Positions 12,614-25,019 of a DNA stretch of 64,000 nucleotides are shown here, piece after piece. The position numbers and the translations under genes were made by a program. The notes under the pieces are model-generated. The model did not search any database. It saw only the letters and a list, made by a program, of their open reading frames with translations, and was not told where the DNA came from. This stretch comes from Tigriopus japonicus. Its lineage: Eukaryota > Arthropoda > Copepoda > Harpacticoida > Harpacticidae. Where the stretch lies: the NCBI GenBank assembly GCA_010645155.1, contig JAAGOF010000064.1:1334538-1398537 (forward strand), in the 5' to 3' direction. How positions within the stretch are numbered: the stretch's first letter is position 1; every line of letters starts with the position of its first letter.

Positions 12614-15600
12614 TTATGATGGATATGTTTGGATCGCACCACGAAGACTGGCGTCATTCAGGCACTAAGCCAAATGATATCTATGATCTGAACATTCCAA
12701 TCTGCAACGTTTTTGTGCCTCATAAGTCACTGGAGCTTTTTGTCCAATTATTCTCTGCACTCGCAAAGAGATCGAGTCTTCAGGTTTTCCTTCTTCAGCG
12801 TGAATGGTTTGTGTATGTATAGGGTTACTCAAATATTTTGGTGAAAGGTTTCAGCCATGCATCTTAAACCACCACATCTGTGCCAACTTTGGATAGCCTT
12901 ATGGACTACAAATTCCTTCAATACATCAAGCTAAAGCTTTGGCCTCGTGGGTATTTGGTAATGTCTAAAATGCCATTACAAACTTTGTGCCTACCCTGAA
13001 GTGGTATTAGTATATTTTTCTTACTGTTATTCAGAAAAGCATTGCCTAATGTTATTGGCGTTTATTATTAAATGAAAAGTTAAAACCCTTCTCAACAGAC
13101 GAAATGAAATTGTCATACTTCAGCCAATAAAAGTTGAGGGATACATTCAGTCGACCAAAGATGTCGCTGAAAGAAAAAAGGCCGCAGATATATTCGCTAT
13201 TGTATGATTTGTACTACGTATCATCAATTATTTTGCTGCACATTATGTGGACTTTTAAATTCGCGGTCGATTACGTGGGCATAAATTGATGTGGGCAAAA
13301 TTTTGTGTTTTTACTAATACGGCGAGCTCTACAAACTTACCAATTAAAATGTTAGTCATTGTGTGAGAGTATGGGCAAATAATTCTTAAGACAATGTAAT
13401 AATACTGTTTGTACTTGTTGAGCCTCTAAATTGTTATCTGCGCAAAAAGTCCTTGAAGATATTGTTCCGTGATCTTGGTAAAATTACAGACTTCCTGCCT
13501 TATTGGGATAGCATATAGTTCAATGCATAATTGTTCGTTCAGCAACAACACCTTAATCCCAGCGAGCTCTCAGGTGGGGGTGATGGTTTGAAAGGAGCAA
13601 AATGGTGAATGATGATGATATTCACAAATTTGACGAGAATCAAATTTGCATAATGGCTGTTCTTTCATCGCGAGAAACCAAAGGTTTTTGAAACAATGCC
13701 ACGGAAACACGTCAATTCACGGGTTTTTACCCAACTCCCTTTCTCCAGAAAAAGTGGCAAATTTCACCATTAAAACAGAGACAATAGAAGGGAGCTAGCT
13801 AGCTTCAGAGGGTCGTTTTTTGTTGTTAGTGCGCAAAGCAACTGTCCGTACTTCCAAAAGATATGGTTTTGGTCAGGAAATCTCTCTTTCTTGGATGGCT
13901 TTACAATCTTGTTCAAATGCACAACGGGGAGCGGAATTTTATTTTTGAAGGGGGATCTTTGAAATCTTTTTCTCATTAGAAAGAACTGTCGGGGCGGCTT
14001 TAAATCTGAAAAAAGGTCTTCTGTTCGGATTGTACGAGTCGTGAATGCTAGAGATCATCCGGTCAAGATGGAATTCAATTTGCGATTTTTATGGCCATGT
14101 CTAAATCCTTGCGATGGTTTACAGCTCTTCTGTAGACTGTAATTTCTATTCAAAACTTATCAGGCACTTGGGCTTCCAACTGATGAGTGAGTGCGTATGA
14201 GCCATCTCCAAGGTTTCTAAAGTCTCAGATGTACATATGCATATTTGCGATTCGCGAGACCCCTTTCTAACGGGGGTCAACTTTGATGAGGTGGCAGTAG
14301 AAGTGCCTTTACTGGTTAGTTACTTCTCGTACACTACCAAAAGGTTAGGAGCCAATATCTCAGATTCGTAACGCCATCAAACGCGGTGAAGCATTTGCAT
14401 GAAATATCCCCATGCATGCTTGGGTGAATGGATGGATGGATGGATGGATGGATGGATAGATGGTAGCGGCCCATGAAACGTCTCTGGTCACTACTTGGAT
14501 TGGGTGCAATTAGATATGTGCAAACATCTCACATTGCCCATAAAACCCCTTGACATGAAAGGTTCTTGGCAATCATCAAAGTTCATAGTTCCTCAGTTTC
14601 AGGAGAGAGAACTTCTGTCAGCCATCAACACGCTTGTCTAATGCTATCCAACGGCCATCAAATCTCGTTTCTAAAAAGATTTGTGGCTTAAAAAGTCGTC
14701 GGCCTTTGAGGAGTCGTTCAGTACTCACGCAACCTCAAATTAAATTGAAGTCCCCAAATTATACTAAAACGACCAATATTCTGTGTTTCTCCTTTTAGCA
14801 CCCATTAGAGGCATACAGTTCTTAATAAATGAAGTGTGTTTAAACGGAAGCCAGCTCACACTTTGATTCGACCGGAATTTGTTGCGATGACTAAATAATT
14901 GGGCACGTGTGAGGAAAAAAGCCGGTTAATTATTTCCAGAGACTTGATCATTAATCAACAAGTAAGAACGCACGACTATTAATCATTTCGACTCTCGACC
15001 TAGTGCAATGCCATTGTTCTGGCCTCAAAAGAACTTGTCTCTGCATTCCAACACTTCAAACAGAGATGTCAAGTCACTTTAACCTTCAAAAGGTAAATCG
15101 GCAATAAGAAACATTGCTCTGAACGATCTGGTTTCATGCCAACCTAAGAGTAAAGTAGGTAGGGTAAGTGGTGGATGGATGGATGGATAGCTTGGAGTAT
15201 TTGATCTGGGCCAAAGATCTGGGGGTGGGGTTTTTTGCTCTATGATCACTTGGAAAAGGCGTGTAAGAAAATTGAGAGATGCTTTGTCAATGGAGGCCTT
15301 ATCTCAAAAGTGCGTGTAATTAGTCAAAGTTGTGCACTCTCTAGCCGAAGCTTATTACATTGTGCACAATGCAATATGCAGATGCAAGCATAATGTACGT
15401 GAAAATAGTACCGAGAGAGAATGTTTTAATTGCAAAAAGAAAGATCCGGGTTGGCAAGGTCCTAAAAAGTTAATTGATTTAACTCTTGCTCCCATCAATT
15501 CAACTCTTTTGTCTCTTTAAACATGACGAAAACAACTTTTTCCTTTTATCAGAATTCTCTTACATCCGGGTTCTCCACATGTTTTTCTACAGCAAAATAG

Positions 15601-18600
15601 AGTTATCAACCTTCTCTCCATGTTGAGGCGTGAATGCCCTGTCCCACATTCAGAAAGCATTTTGAATGAGCCCGGGAGGGCTAAAAATTGCCTCTAGATT
15701 TTCCAAAGTTCTTTTTGAATTTCTATCCCGGCACGTATTTTTTATCAAATTTATCCTTTTTCACTAAAAAGGTAGACTAGCACGTGCGATGGTGAAATGG
15801 TAGCATGGAATCAGTAAGATATGCATTATTTTGTTACAAAATGGCTTTAGTTTTTGGAATGCAAATTTTGATACAGGCATGGTTCTAAAGGGTGAAGGAA
15901 AATAATCTTGACAATTGATCGAGTGTTGTAGATGCTTCGAAAAGGGGTTCAAAAATTCGCATTCAGAGCTTCTCGTGAATGAATGACTGTTGCTGAGGCA
16001 AGGAATATGTCACTTCATTCACCAACCAAAGCGCCCATTCTTTGGAATGTCCCCATTTCTTGGCAAAAATTGGCAAAGACCGAATGATGCCACGCTTCAG
16101 AAGTTATGCTTACAGCGCAAACATGTGTAATTTGGAGCCATCCATCAACTTCCCCAAAGCACTTCTCGTGGGACATCAATTATTCGTGGTGTCTTGAAAT
16201 AATGCGGCTTTTTACTTCATCTCCAATGATGTTGGTTCATAATAACTCTCAATATTGCTCACGATCCTAGAGCAAAGTTGAGTATCATACCATTTTTGCG
16301 TGACAATTGCCTATTTCTGTCAGCCCTTTTCGACGTAACTGAATTCAAATTATTTGCAAGGTTGAGAGCAAACTTGACACCCATTGTGGTTAAAAATGTG
16401 TTCATTTTTCATCTCTATTTTGACGGGTTTGGTTCAAATGTGTTTTTTATTCGGGCCAGGCGGTAGGATTGATCAATTGAAGGCTATGGTGGTGGATTTG
16501 TTTCATGGAAGATCACTCATTCGGCTTGTAAAACATTGGCCCGCTTGTACATAAGGTCATCATCATCCGTTGAAGTTTTGCCTTCCTTTCCCCTCCTCGA
16601 GGGTGGTCGATTTCCTTTGTGATAAACTGATAATTGTTCTTAAGAAAAACCGGGAGGAAAATTTGAACGCCTTGAAAAAAGATCAAATTTTTTTGAATGA
16701 GCCCACTTCCTTTATCAATGCCGATCATGAACGTACAACAATCCAGTCAACATGGATTCGAGGGTAGTCGTGGTTGCACCCGTAAGTTTTGAATTGGGAT
16801 CCGTCAGGAAGGTAAAGTATTCAATGGAAACTTAGGACTTTTGAAAAAAAGCAAAAATGTTCTTTTGATGAATTGAATTTACAATTTGTAAGACATAATT
16901 AGATGATTAAATGGTTTTGATTCAAAAATGGAGGATGAGGGATTGTGAAAGATGTTTAAGTATGTATATGAATGACAAATTAAACCTTCCAAAACACAAA
17001 CTTGCTGTACCAAAAAATAGTCATTGCTTTTGACTAGGATTCTAAACTCTTTGGTCAACCACGTGACATCAATCAGTTGTTTGGGGTAACTCCGAAATTC
17101 TTAAATAGTAAAGTTTGAACTAAGGCTTATGATTGGATGCGATCGTTTGGATCCATTCGGGTTAATTGGAAAAATTTCGAATGCAACCCTCAATCCCAAT
17201 GTTTATAAGCACATAAATTATTGTTTTGGAGACCTTTCTGGAGTTTTCCATCAGCCATTTAAATCCTGATATCAAATAGGACATGTTTTGGTTCCCTCTA
17301 GTCTCGTTCTATTGTGTACTATCACAATTTGGAAAACTAAAAGACTTGAGATTTTTTCTACATCTGTGTACATTTCAGTTGAAATGCTAGTGTTAATTGT
17401 GTTAAATACATGTCTCGTTTTCCCAAAAATAAACAAGTACTTTTGTAGGTCCTTGTTATTCAGAGAGAATTTTGTCAGAGGTGTTATCCTTGGATTGAAG
17501 AAACGATGATGGTAATTTGCATTTGCTACAGAAATCCAGAAGTAAACTATTTCCTCCTATTTTGCTTAGTGGATCCTGTACCCATTGCATTTTATAGAGT
17601 TGCCAAGGCTAATTCTTAAACGTACTATTCCTTCCATTAACCTTTGCTTCTAGGACAACGACGATCACAGTTTTCACTGACTGGTTAGTTTGCTTAAAGT
17701 TAACTTCGGTTTGGTACGTTAACATCAGGCCGAACTAACTCCAACAAAACAAAAATTTCAGCTGTTTACGAACCTTGATCCATCCTTTTGGGCGAACTTG
17801 ATGTGCCAAGGCAAGTACTCTCTCTAAGTCTAGCTCTAGATCCCCTAGCCTTTTGCAAAATCTTCACTCTTTTCCAATATGAAATTGCAATGCTACTGTT
17901 ATTTGTTTGCAATTTTTGTTTGGAATTCTATGTTGATTTGGTGTTTCAAGCCAATAAATTTTTAATTTCATTCCAACCATCATACCTTTCACAATTGAAC
18001 TAAACAGTAAAACCAGTTTGTTTGTAATCGCCGAATTAAGGATAAAAGAGCATTTTAAATGGTTGAATGACCTTTGGTTAAATATTCATAAGGAAATTAT
18101 TTCAACGATGAATTTTTGATAGCAAGCAAAGTAACACCATATAATAAAGTGATCACTGAAAGTCAAATGACAGTTGAAACACTGTCTCTAAATAAAAGTC
18201 TGTCTTGCTTGATCCATCACATGTTACCAAATTACAAAGCCCATGGCTAAAACATTGTGGAAAAAAGACAAAGTAGAACTGTACCTTGGCAAAGCGAATC
18301 ATTTCTTTCCTTCAAATTTCGAAATGTCAAAACTTAAGGGCTTGATTCATTATTGAGAGATGGTTGTCCTTGTTGAGTTTGGCCGCACAAGTTGCACTAA
18401 TGAATCAGACACACTTTTTTCCGATGAGGCATGAAATACCATCACCCAATCACCACGGTTTCATTAAACTTAGGAAACACTTTGCAAAACTACTCTTGGA
18501 GTAAGTTCAGATCGAACTGATTCCGCCACTCTTAAAGACAGAACGACTCGGAAACTCCAGGTTCATCCATGCTGGAGCAGACTCCAAAGTTTCGAAACGA

Positions 18601-18657
18601 GTAGGCCTCTATCTCGGTATCTCGCTATTCAACCATCCTCCGTTCACCCTCAGGCAG
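12614..18657. other. Gene-poor stretch with microsatellites
   Basis: I see no supported gene. A (GGAT)n run lies at about 14427-14462 and a shorter one near 15171-15188. Open frames here are 60-75 codons and lack recognisable motifs. Confidence 0.45.
14427..14462. repeat. (GGAT)n microsatellite
   Basis: Eight or so consecutive GGAT units ending in GATAGATGG. Simple repeat. Confidence 0.9.
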
Positions 18658-18810
18658 GATTACTACACACACCATAGAGACATCGTCAACATCATCTTTG
18701 ACTCACGGGCTTGGCGTTGTTTCTGGGACGAAGAAGAAAAAGAAGACGAAGGAGAGGGAGTGGATGGTTGGGCTGGTACCAAGGAGGCTCAGGAGCGAGA
18801 TCCGGCGTAA
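18658..18810 (+). other. Exon-like plus-strand frame (uncertain)
   Basis: A pyrimidine tract followed by CAGGCAG at 18651-18657 makes a good 3' splice site. From 18658 the frame is open for 50 codons to a TAA and reads as a plausible protein end: DYYTHHRDIVNIIFDSRAWR, then an acidic block and AQERDPA. No partner exon or start codon was identified. The opposite strand is CT-rich and carries a GTGAGT donor in the same place, so a minus-strand 5' untranslated exon is an alternative explanation. Confidence 0.25.
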
Positions 18811-21800
18811 AAAACGAAGGCTCAGACCAAAAAATGATCATGGAGGATCTGTCTAGAGGAAGATAACAGGAGAACCTTCAACTTTACCAGTTATCTCGTG
18901 TTTCAACAAGTGATCGTACTGTGATCAAGATCCGGATTTATTTGAAACTTCCGGTGCGGAAAACCATTGTGAATTCGCGGCGGATTGGCGCTTCTCTGTT
19001 AATCAAGAGATCTGACTTCAACTCATCAATGGTTTTGCCTACATAACATGGTAAAATAAGCCCAAGCAAGCATTGCCCACAGGTTCTTATACCGCAAGTT
19101 GAGTCCATTAAGGTTACTCTGTGAATAAGGGAACAACGTACCGGGTGATAAAAAGTAAAAATATGGAAAAGAATCGGCTTTTTATCAAGCATTCCTTTTT
19201 GAGAGTACTTGCAAGTACTTAAGCTCGTTTTTATATGTACATCACAAAGAATCGAATTAGCCTTGACACGGAAGTACACCTTAACCATCTTGAATTCATG
19301 TATTCTTTTGTTTCAGGATCTACTTAATAGGAAGTGTCGGAAGAAGCTAGATCGGGCTGAAGAACCAAAACACCCGGTGTGTCTAACTAAGCCCATGAAA
19401 TCTGTGGGTTTTTGCCAGGATTCCCAATTTGCTAAAGAAGTTTGACATTGCCGTTGAGATCAGTGTTTATGGTACAACAGGATAACCTGTTACATGTTCA
19501 TTGCTTTGTACTTTGTCTTGTCCAAAGAGCACACTATTAGATCCATGTTCATGTTAGCTCCGTTGACAATAGTGGGAATCGAGCAAAAGCCTCCGAGAAC
19601 TGGCCTTTTGACCCTTCACTTTTTTGATTCTCTGACAGTTTAATGACATGAACTTGGCTAAAATGCCCAAACTTGATTTGTGGTTCGATTTGGTTAGCTT
19701 TGTCTTTTGGAGTGTGTCAATCATGCTCGGAAGGTCCACAAATTTCCCTATTCTACTTTTCTTCATGTAAGCGTCTTTCGCATTTAAAGTGGACTAATCT
19801 CGGTTTTATTTGTAACGATTTGCATCATCATTTAGAAACATTAAATGCCATGTGGGCGAGATTGAGGAGGCCAGAACTGTGAAGACGAAAAAATTCCCAG
19901 GACAACTCAAAGTCGCACTTTCCATCGTCTTTCTCTCTACTCATCCACCTCCGCTTTACGTTCTTACATTGCATCTCCTCCCATTTTCATTCTTTTTTTC
20001 TTTTTATTCAGCATCTCAAGACACAATTGAGGTTCTTATCTCGAGGTCGGGGCACATTTGCATGATCTCATTTCCCCATTTTGTGCCGCATGTACTTTCC
20101 ACATTGTGCGTTAGCACAGTATTTTCGAAATTGAAAAACAAGAATCTGAACCGAGAGATGGTCTTAGGCGCGTTTACAGAATAACAATGGTTTGATCAGG
20201 AGAGGACCCAACAACAACACAAGGCGGCAAAAAGTTTTGTTCCGCACGAGATGGAGGCGGGTCTTTTTTTTGTAACACCAGACTGCTCAGATCTAACCTG
20301 AACGGAATAAATTGCTCATTAGACGAACTAATACATTCTCATATTTTAGCGGGCCTTTTGGGAACCATTTCGGTCGAACAACATGGAAATGGTGCATCGA
20401 AGCGAGCAGCGTGGGCTCCTCCTGAGGAGGTGAACAAATGAGTGGAGTGCGAATTTTGGCTAACCTGTCATTGTTGGGTTGAAACTTCTTTGGCGTTGTT
20501 ACTTATCATGCGCTGAAGATTAGAAATCTGGGAAGTTCTTGATGATTATAAATAGAGGGCGGACTTGAAACTAAGTTTGACAATAGAAAATGCCAGCCAA
20601 GGTGATATAAATAGGGAACATGAACTGAAAGTTCTTGAACAAATTTGAAGCGACGTCAGTCTTTACAAACTGATGAATGAACACTTTAAACAATCATTGT
20701 TCAACAATGTTTCCATTCTTGTCGCGGAAAATTGTGCATGTAATTTTTTGCTTTTCTACTATTCGTACTGTAATAAATTTGTCCATTATTTTTGTTATAG
20801 ATGACACAAAAGGTGTTTAATCGTTTTTGATAAGCACCGTCGGTATTTTTATATATTTTAATTGCGACAAGAAAGATCCCATGAAAAATAATGAAAAAGA
20901 AAAGATAAAATTAATAATAAATTTTCAAGAACTGCAATTCCTATCAAATGCCTTTTTTTAATCCATGAAGTGGTCTACTGTCAACGATTATTATGATAAC
21001 TCGTTCCGAAAACGGGTTCTTCTCGTTCAATCCGCTGCAGTCATTTTTTGGCTCGAGAATGGCAATATTGCATGAGGGATCATTGCAAAGAGTTTGTGTG
21101 TCACCAGATTGCCACTTCATGGAGGAGGAATTCAACGTCTGTCATAGTTTGGATCTAAGGCAATGCCTCCATTTCACACAACTCATGTAGTGCCCTCATC
21201 TGTACTCCAACTGTCCTCCAAGACAAATCAAGATATTATTAGCTCTGTTGACACTATCAGCATTTGGTTGGTTCGTTGTACGTATTTTCCGACGCTCGCA
21301 GAAGGGTAGAACCATGGTACTTGGTCGTTGTCAGCCTTAAGCCGTGCAATACCTTTATCTGAGTATCAGTTTGACGGGAATGCGGTTGTCCACAAGCTCA
21401 AAGCATTGCCAATTGAGCTCATTAGTTCGACCCCTGTGAACAAATTTTCACAGTAGACCCATTGTCTCGAGAGCTTAATGAATTGGGATCAAAGCAACCA
21501 TGTAGGAAGGGTAGCATTGTCAGCCAAAATGACGCAACGTGTCATAACTTCAAGCAATTTTACCAAAGCTCCTAGACGGAAACTCGGTTTTCAGATTAGC
21601 TCAGAACACGTTGATATTCTAACCAAGAAAGCCAAAGTGAGAAAATACGTTTTCTTATATTTTGAAAGTTAGGTTTTAAAACAATGGTTTATTTAAAGTC
21701 TCTTTAGTTTCCTCTTTTGAATTGAGATGGTGTGACAACTAAGCTTAAAGAACTTCTACGTAAGAAGAGGATAAAAATTGTTTATAAATTCCAAGTCTGT

Positions 21801-21820
21801 CGCGTCAATTCCACCCACAG
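18811..21820. other. Gene-poor stretch; nothing firm
   Basis: A minus-strand open frame at 18938-19288 (116 codons, with a CGIRTCGQCLLGLILPCY segment) has no supporting splice signals or recognised family. No repeats stand out. Confidence 0.4.
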
Positions 21821-22022
21821 TAGGCCTAACAACGCACCTAATTTGAAAAGCTCCATATCCAGTATACCAAAATCAAGTCAGATTAAGAGGCCCCGATCGA
21901 TACTCGGGACAGGTGCTGTGTTTCAAACACAGGAGCTGGGGTGCGTATATTCTCGACGATCGTTAATCTGACTTGTGACTTTAGTATTGCTTTCCGAATT
22001 AAGTGCGTTAACATTCGGCTTA
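21821..22022. mobile_element. Palindromic MITE, copy B
   Basis: About 202 bp with inverted ends: TAGGCCTAACAACGCACCTA at the left, and a right end that reads in reverse complement TAAGCCGAATGTTAACGCAC. It shares the inner segment CAAAATCAAGTCAGATTAA with the copy at 42987-43191. It has no coding capacity. Flanking TA at the ends would fit a Tc1/mariner-type insertion, but the duplication is too short to be sure. Confidence 0.65.
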
Positions 22023-22533
22023 ATAACACTAAATACTATTTCTGAACCTGCAAAGGAAGGGAAAAATGGCCAAAATCCGGCGGAGGGAGTTTCATTTTAT
22101 TGGCGACCCGAGGGCGTCAGCCCGAGGGGCGTCAATTAAAATGAAACGAGTGATGTCGGATCTTGGCCATTACCCACTTCATTTGTGGTGCATATGGTAT
22201 TTTGTTGACCAACTTACCCTTTTTGGGGCTTCCGTTTCAATTTTTCAACCCTGAAAATTAGTTCAACCATGGACATTCGTACTATCTGACCTGCATGCTT
22301 TGCTTGCTCAAAACGGGTTTTAGGAGCCTTGTTCACCTCAAGTCAGTCCATCATCAGTTCATGTGTTGGTTACTCAGTGCTTTAGTACATCCTTGTTTAG
22401 TAAAAGAGCCTACCACGACTTCCACATTGGATCATTCCCTGTCAATGAGATGGGGGCTTCAGACGTACAAATTATTGTGCGTATGATATGAACTTTCAGC
22501 AAAATAGCAGAGATGTACGTAGAGCAATGAATT

Positions 22534-22604
22534 GATTTGTCGGGCAGTAGAGTAATTTGTAGGGCAGTAGAGTGATTTGTAGGGCAATAAAATAAGTTGT
22601 AGGT
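22534..22604. repeat. 20-bp tandem repeat, about 3.5 copies
   Basis: Units resemble GATTTGTAGGGCAGTAGAGT, repeated head to tail with decay toward the right. It lies about 30 bp left of a hAT-type MITE. Confidence 0.75.
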
Positions 22605-22640
22605 AGGTAGCTGTGTAGCTTGGTGGGTAAGCACATAAAC

Positions 22641-22903
22641 CAAGGGTCTGCAATTCGTGGGCTGGGGCCCACAGGTGGGACCAATGGTGATTTTTTGTGT
22701 GTTCCAAGAGCTAAGTAGAAAGACCAAAAAAATTTTGCCCATATGCCATTCTAAATACTGTGCTTGTTGGCTCATAGCTCTTTGACCGTTTATTTGTGGG
22801 CCCTTGTAGGCTTGGACCTACACTCCAGCCTCTGTTCATGGGCCACATATTAAACGAAATAAAGTTTGGTGGGCCCTGGCCTAAAATATGTCGCCGACTC
22901 CTG
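22641..22903. mobile_element. hAT-type MITE, copy 1 (GGGCCCAC family)
   Basis: A 263-bp element starting CAAGGGTCTGCAA and ending TCGCCGACTCCTG, which are imperfect inverted ends of the hAT type (CARGGGTCGGCAA). Inside are several GGGCCCAC/GTGGGCCC blocks. The flanking 8-mers are acataaac and acttaaat, 6 of 8 identical, as expected for an aged 8-bp hAT target duplication. It has no coding capacity. Sisters lie at 49669 and 57601. Confidence 0.75.
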
Positions 22904-23574
22904 ACTTAAATTCAGCAAGCATCTAATCCCCCTCGTGCCAGATTTGCATCGGAGAAAAACCTGCCCGGTTTTTTCGGGTGTTTTTTTCAGGCGGGGTTTT
23001 CGGGTTTTTCATTTCTGGGGTTTTCGTTTTTTGATAATTTTGGTTTCTTCAATTTTATTATTCATATTCAAAACTCTTCGTTTTATTTTTTTCATACTGG
23101 ATCACACCAACATATCACAACTTAGTTTTTGACAATTTACGACACATATATAACTCTTTCGCAACAAAGAGCAACTTTTGGTATTTTTTGTCACGATTAT
23201 TTAGATCTTGAGGGATATTATTTGAATTATACATTTTACGCGCACTTTCACCGGACTTTCAAAGAGTTGATAATTTTTCTCAAATTGCAGAATCGTTTGT
23301 GTAAAACAAAACTACGTTCTTAAGGAAGTTAAGGCTATAAAAAGACAACCTTACAATCAAAAAGTTTACTCCGAATAGAAACATATATTTGGCCAAATTT
23401 GACATTTTTGTGTCAATAAGGGACATTTTCAGGCCAGAAAATAGAACTATCTTTGCAACTTTCGTCAAATTTAGTGCAATTTATAACAAAAATTACTTCA
23501 ACTCAAGGGCTGAAACACTGCAACGTTTTGCGAAAAACAGCAATCTTATCCGAGCCCTATTTATAACATATCCC

Positions 23575-23608
23575 AAGGAGGACGGTATTACGTAATACCG
23601 TCCTCCTT
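23575..23608. repeat. Perfect 34-bp palindrome
   Basis: AAGGAGGACGGTATTAC is followed immediately by its exact reverse complement, with no spacer. A further partial copy (GTCCTCCTT) follows. It lies in an AT-rich, gene-free stretch. Confidence 0.9.
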
Positions 23609-23824
23609 GTCCTCCTTGCATATCCCCACCTTTCATATCTTCTTCAAGAGTTCTAAGTTACACAATATCCACGATAGTTAAATTTGAGCCACACATAGTC
23701 ACTCACATAAAAGGTTGAACACAATTTTGAGGGATAAATTAGGGGCATATAGGACAAAAAAAAGTGGAAAAAGAAACACTTTGTTTAATCCGGTTTAATG
23801 TCAACCGAGCGGGATCCGGGCTAC

Positions 23825-24031
23825 TAGCCCGGATGTTATGTGCACTAATTTATTTGGCACTCCAGTATACCAAAGTAGAGTAAAAATACTCTACTGCTCG
23901 AGTATAGTTTCCGTACATAAGCTGTGTTTGACAGGCAGCTGATGTACAGTGACTATACTCGAGCAGAGTTATTCATACACTACTTTGGTATACTTGAGCC
24001 ATTTGAATTAGTGCACCTAACATTCGGGCTT
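23825..24031. mobile_element. Palindromic MITE, copy C (divergent subfamily)
   Basis: About 207 bp. The left end TAGCCCGGATGTTATGTGCA pairs with a right end whose reverse complement is AGCCCGAATGTTAGGTGCAC. Inner arms repeat CTCGAGTATAG-type and TATACCAAAGTAG segments in inverted order. The ends resemble those of the 21821 and 42987 elements, while the interior is mostly different. Confidence 0.6.
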
Positions 24032-24960
24032 GAAGCAAATCTGACTCTTGCTAGGTCACCACCCCAAGCTCAGGTATTCTTGAATCTCAATAGGTTAGAG
24101 CTCTCAAGTATAGAGTAAATCATGATCACGTTTAGACCCAAGGAGATCTCCGACAGTTGTTGAGTGCTAAAAACCACAAATCGTATTCTACTGGTCACAA
24201 TTGATCATGTTATGTAAGATAGTCCTTAGTTGCGTGTGTTGGGGACTACGTACATATTTCAATTTTCGGAACAATTCAACTATGAAGTCAAAAGTTATGC
24301 CTTCATATGGCTCAACACACCCGCCATTGAATGAATGAAGTGGCCCTCTAATGTTAAAAACTAACAAGAAAGGTGAAGCTCATAAAGATTCATTTTATGC
24401 TCTTGGTAACTGAAAAATGTAATTGATTGATTAGAGCAGTACTTTTGAATTATAGTGCTCTAAAGTTGAGTACATTCTGGCTAAAAAGGATAAAAACTCT
24501 CCTTCTTGGCGTCTAATACCACCTTACCTTGGCCTGAGACATTCCAAATGTGCACTGGCACGGCGTTCTCAAAAGATTTCCCTCCTAAAAACTATTGTGT
24601 GTGTGTACTGCGGAGAACTACCCTAATCGAAAGTGGTTAATGCAAGAGATTTGCTGCTTTTAAAAGAATTCAGATTCAACAAGGTAAGAAAGGGATTATT
24701 TTTTTCGATTTCGCCCACTGAGAATATATGAACATATTTAGAGCTTCATCAAAAGATCATTGTTTTCGAACAGAAACGATCAAAATAAAAAAGAACCTGT
24801 TTCATGGACGAAATTTCCCTTGTACAGTAAAACATGATACGAGGGTTTTCGGCTTTCCGGTGTTACTTCACCGGACTTGCGTGATTCTTAGAACTTCGGG
24901 AAAAATTGGGGAATCCCCTCTTCAAACTGGATTTGATCAAGACAAAGTTAAATCTTGAAT

Positions 24961-24974
24961 ATCTTTATTTGCAG
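24961..24974 (+). promoter_or_regulatory. 3' splice signal in the 5' leader of the protease-ankyrin gene
   Basis: ATCTTTATTTGCAG, 45 bases before the start ATG at 25020, looks like an acceptor for an upstream untranslated exon or a trans-spliced leader. The exon body before the ATG is short and contains one ATGTGA minimal frame. Confidence 0.45.
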
Positions 24975-25019
24975 TTGTCTCTTGGGATGTGAAGATAGTG
25001 ATTCGTTTGGGTTTTAAGC

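Noticed and set aside
18938..19288. 116-codon minus-strand frame with CGIRTCGQCLLGLILPCY
   Set aside because: No splice signals, no family resemblance and poor codon bias; not listed as a gene.
19852..20184. 110-codon plus-strand frame with a hydrophobic FSFFFSFYSA segment
   Set aside because: The hydrophobic part comes from a T-rich run; no start context, splice signals or homology.
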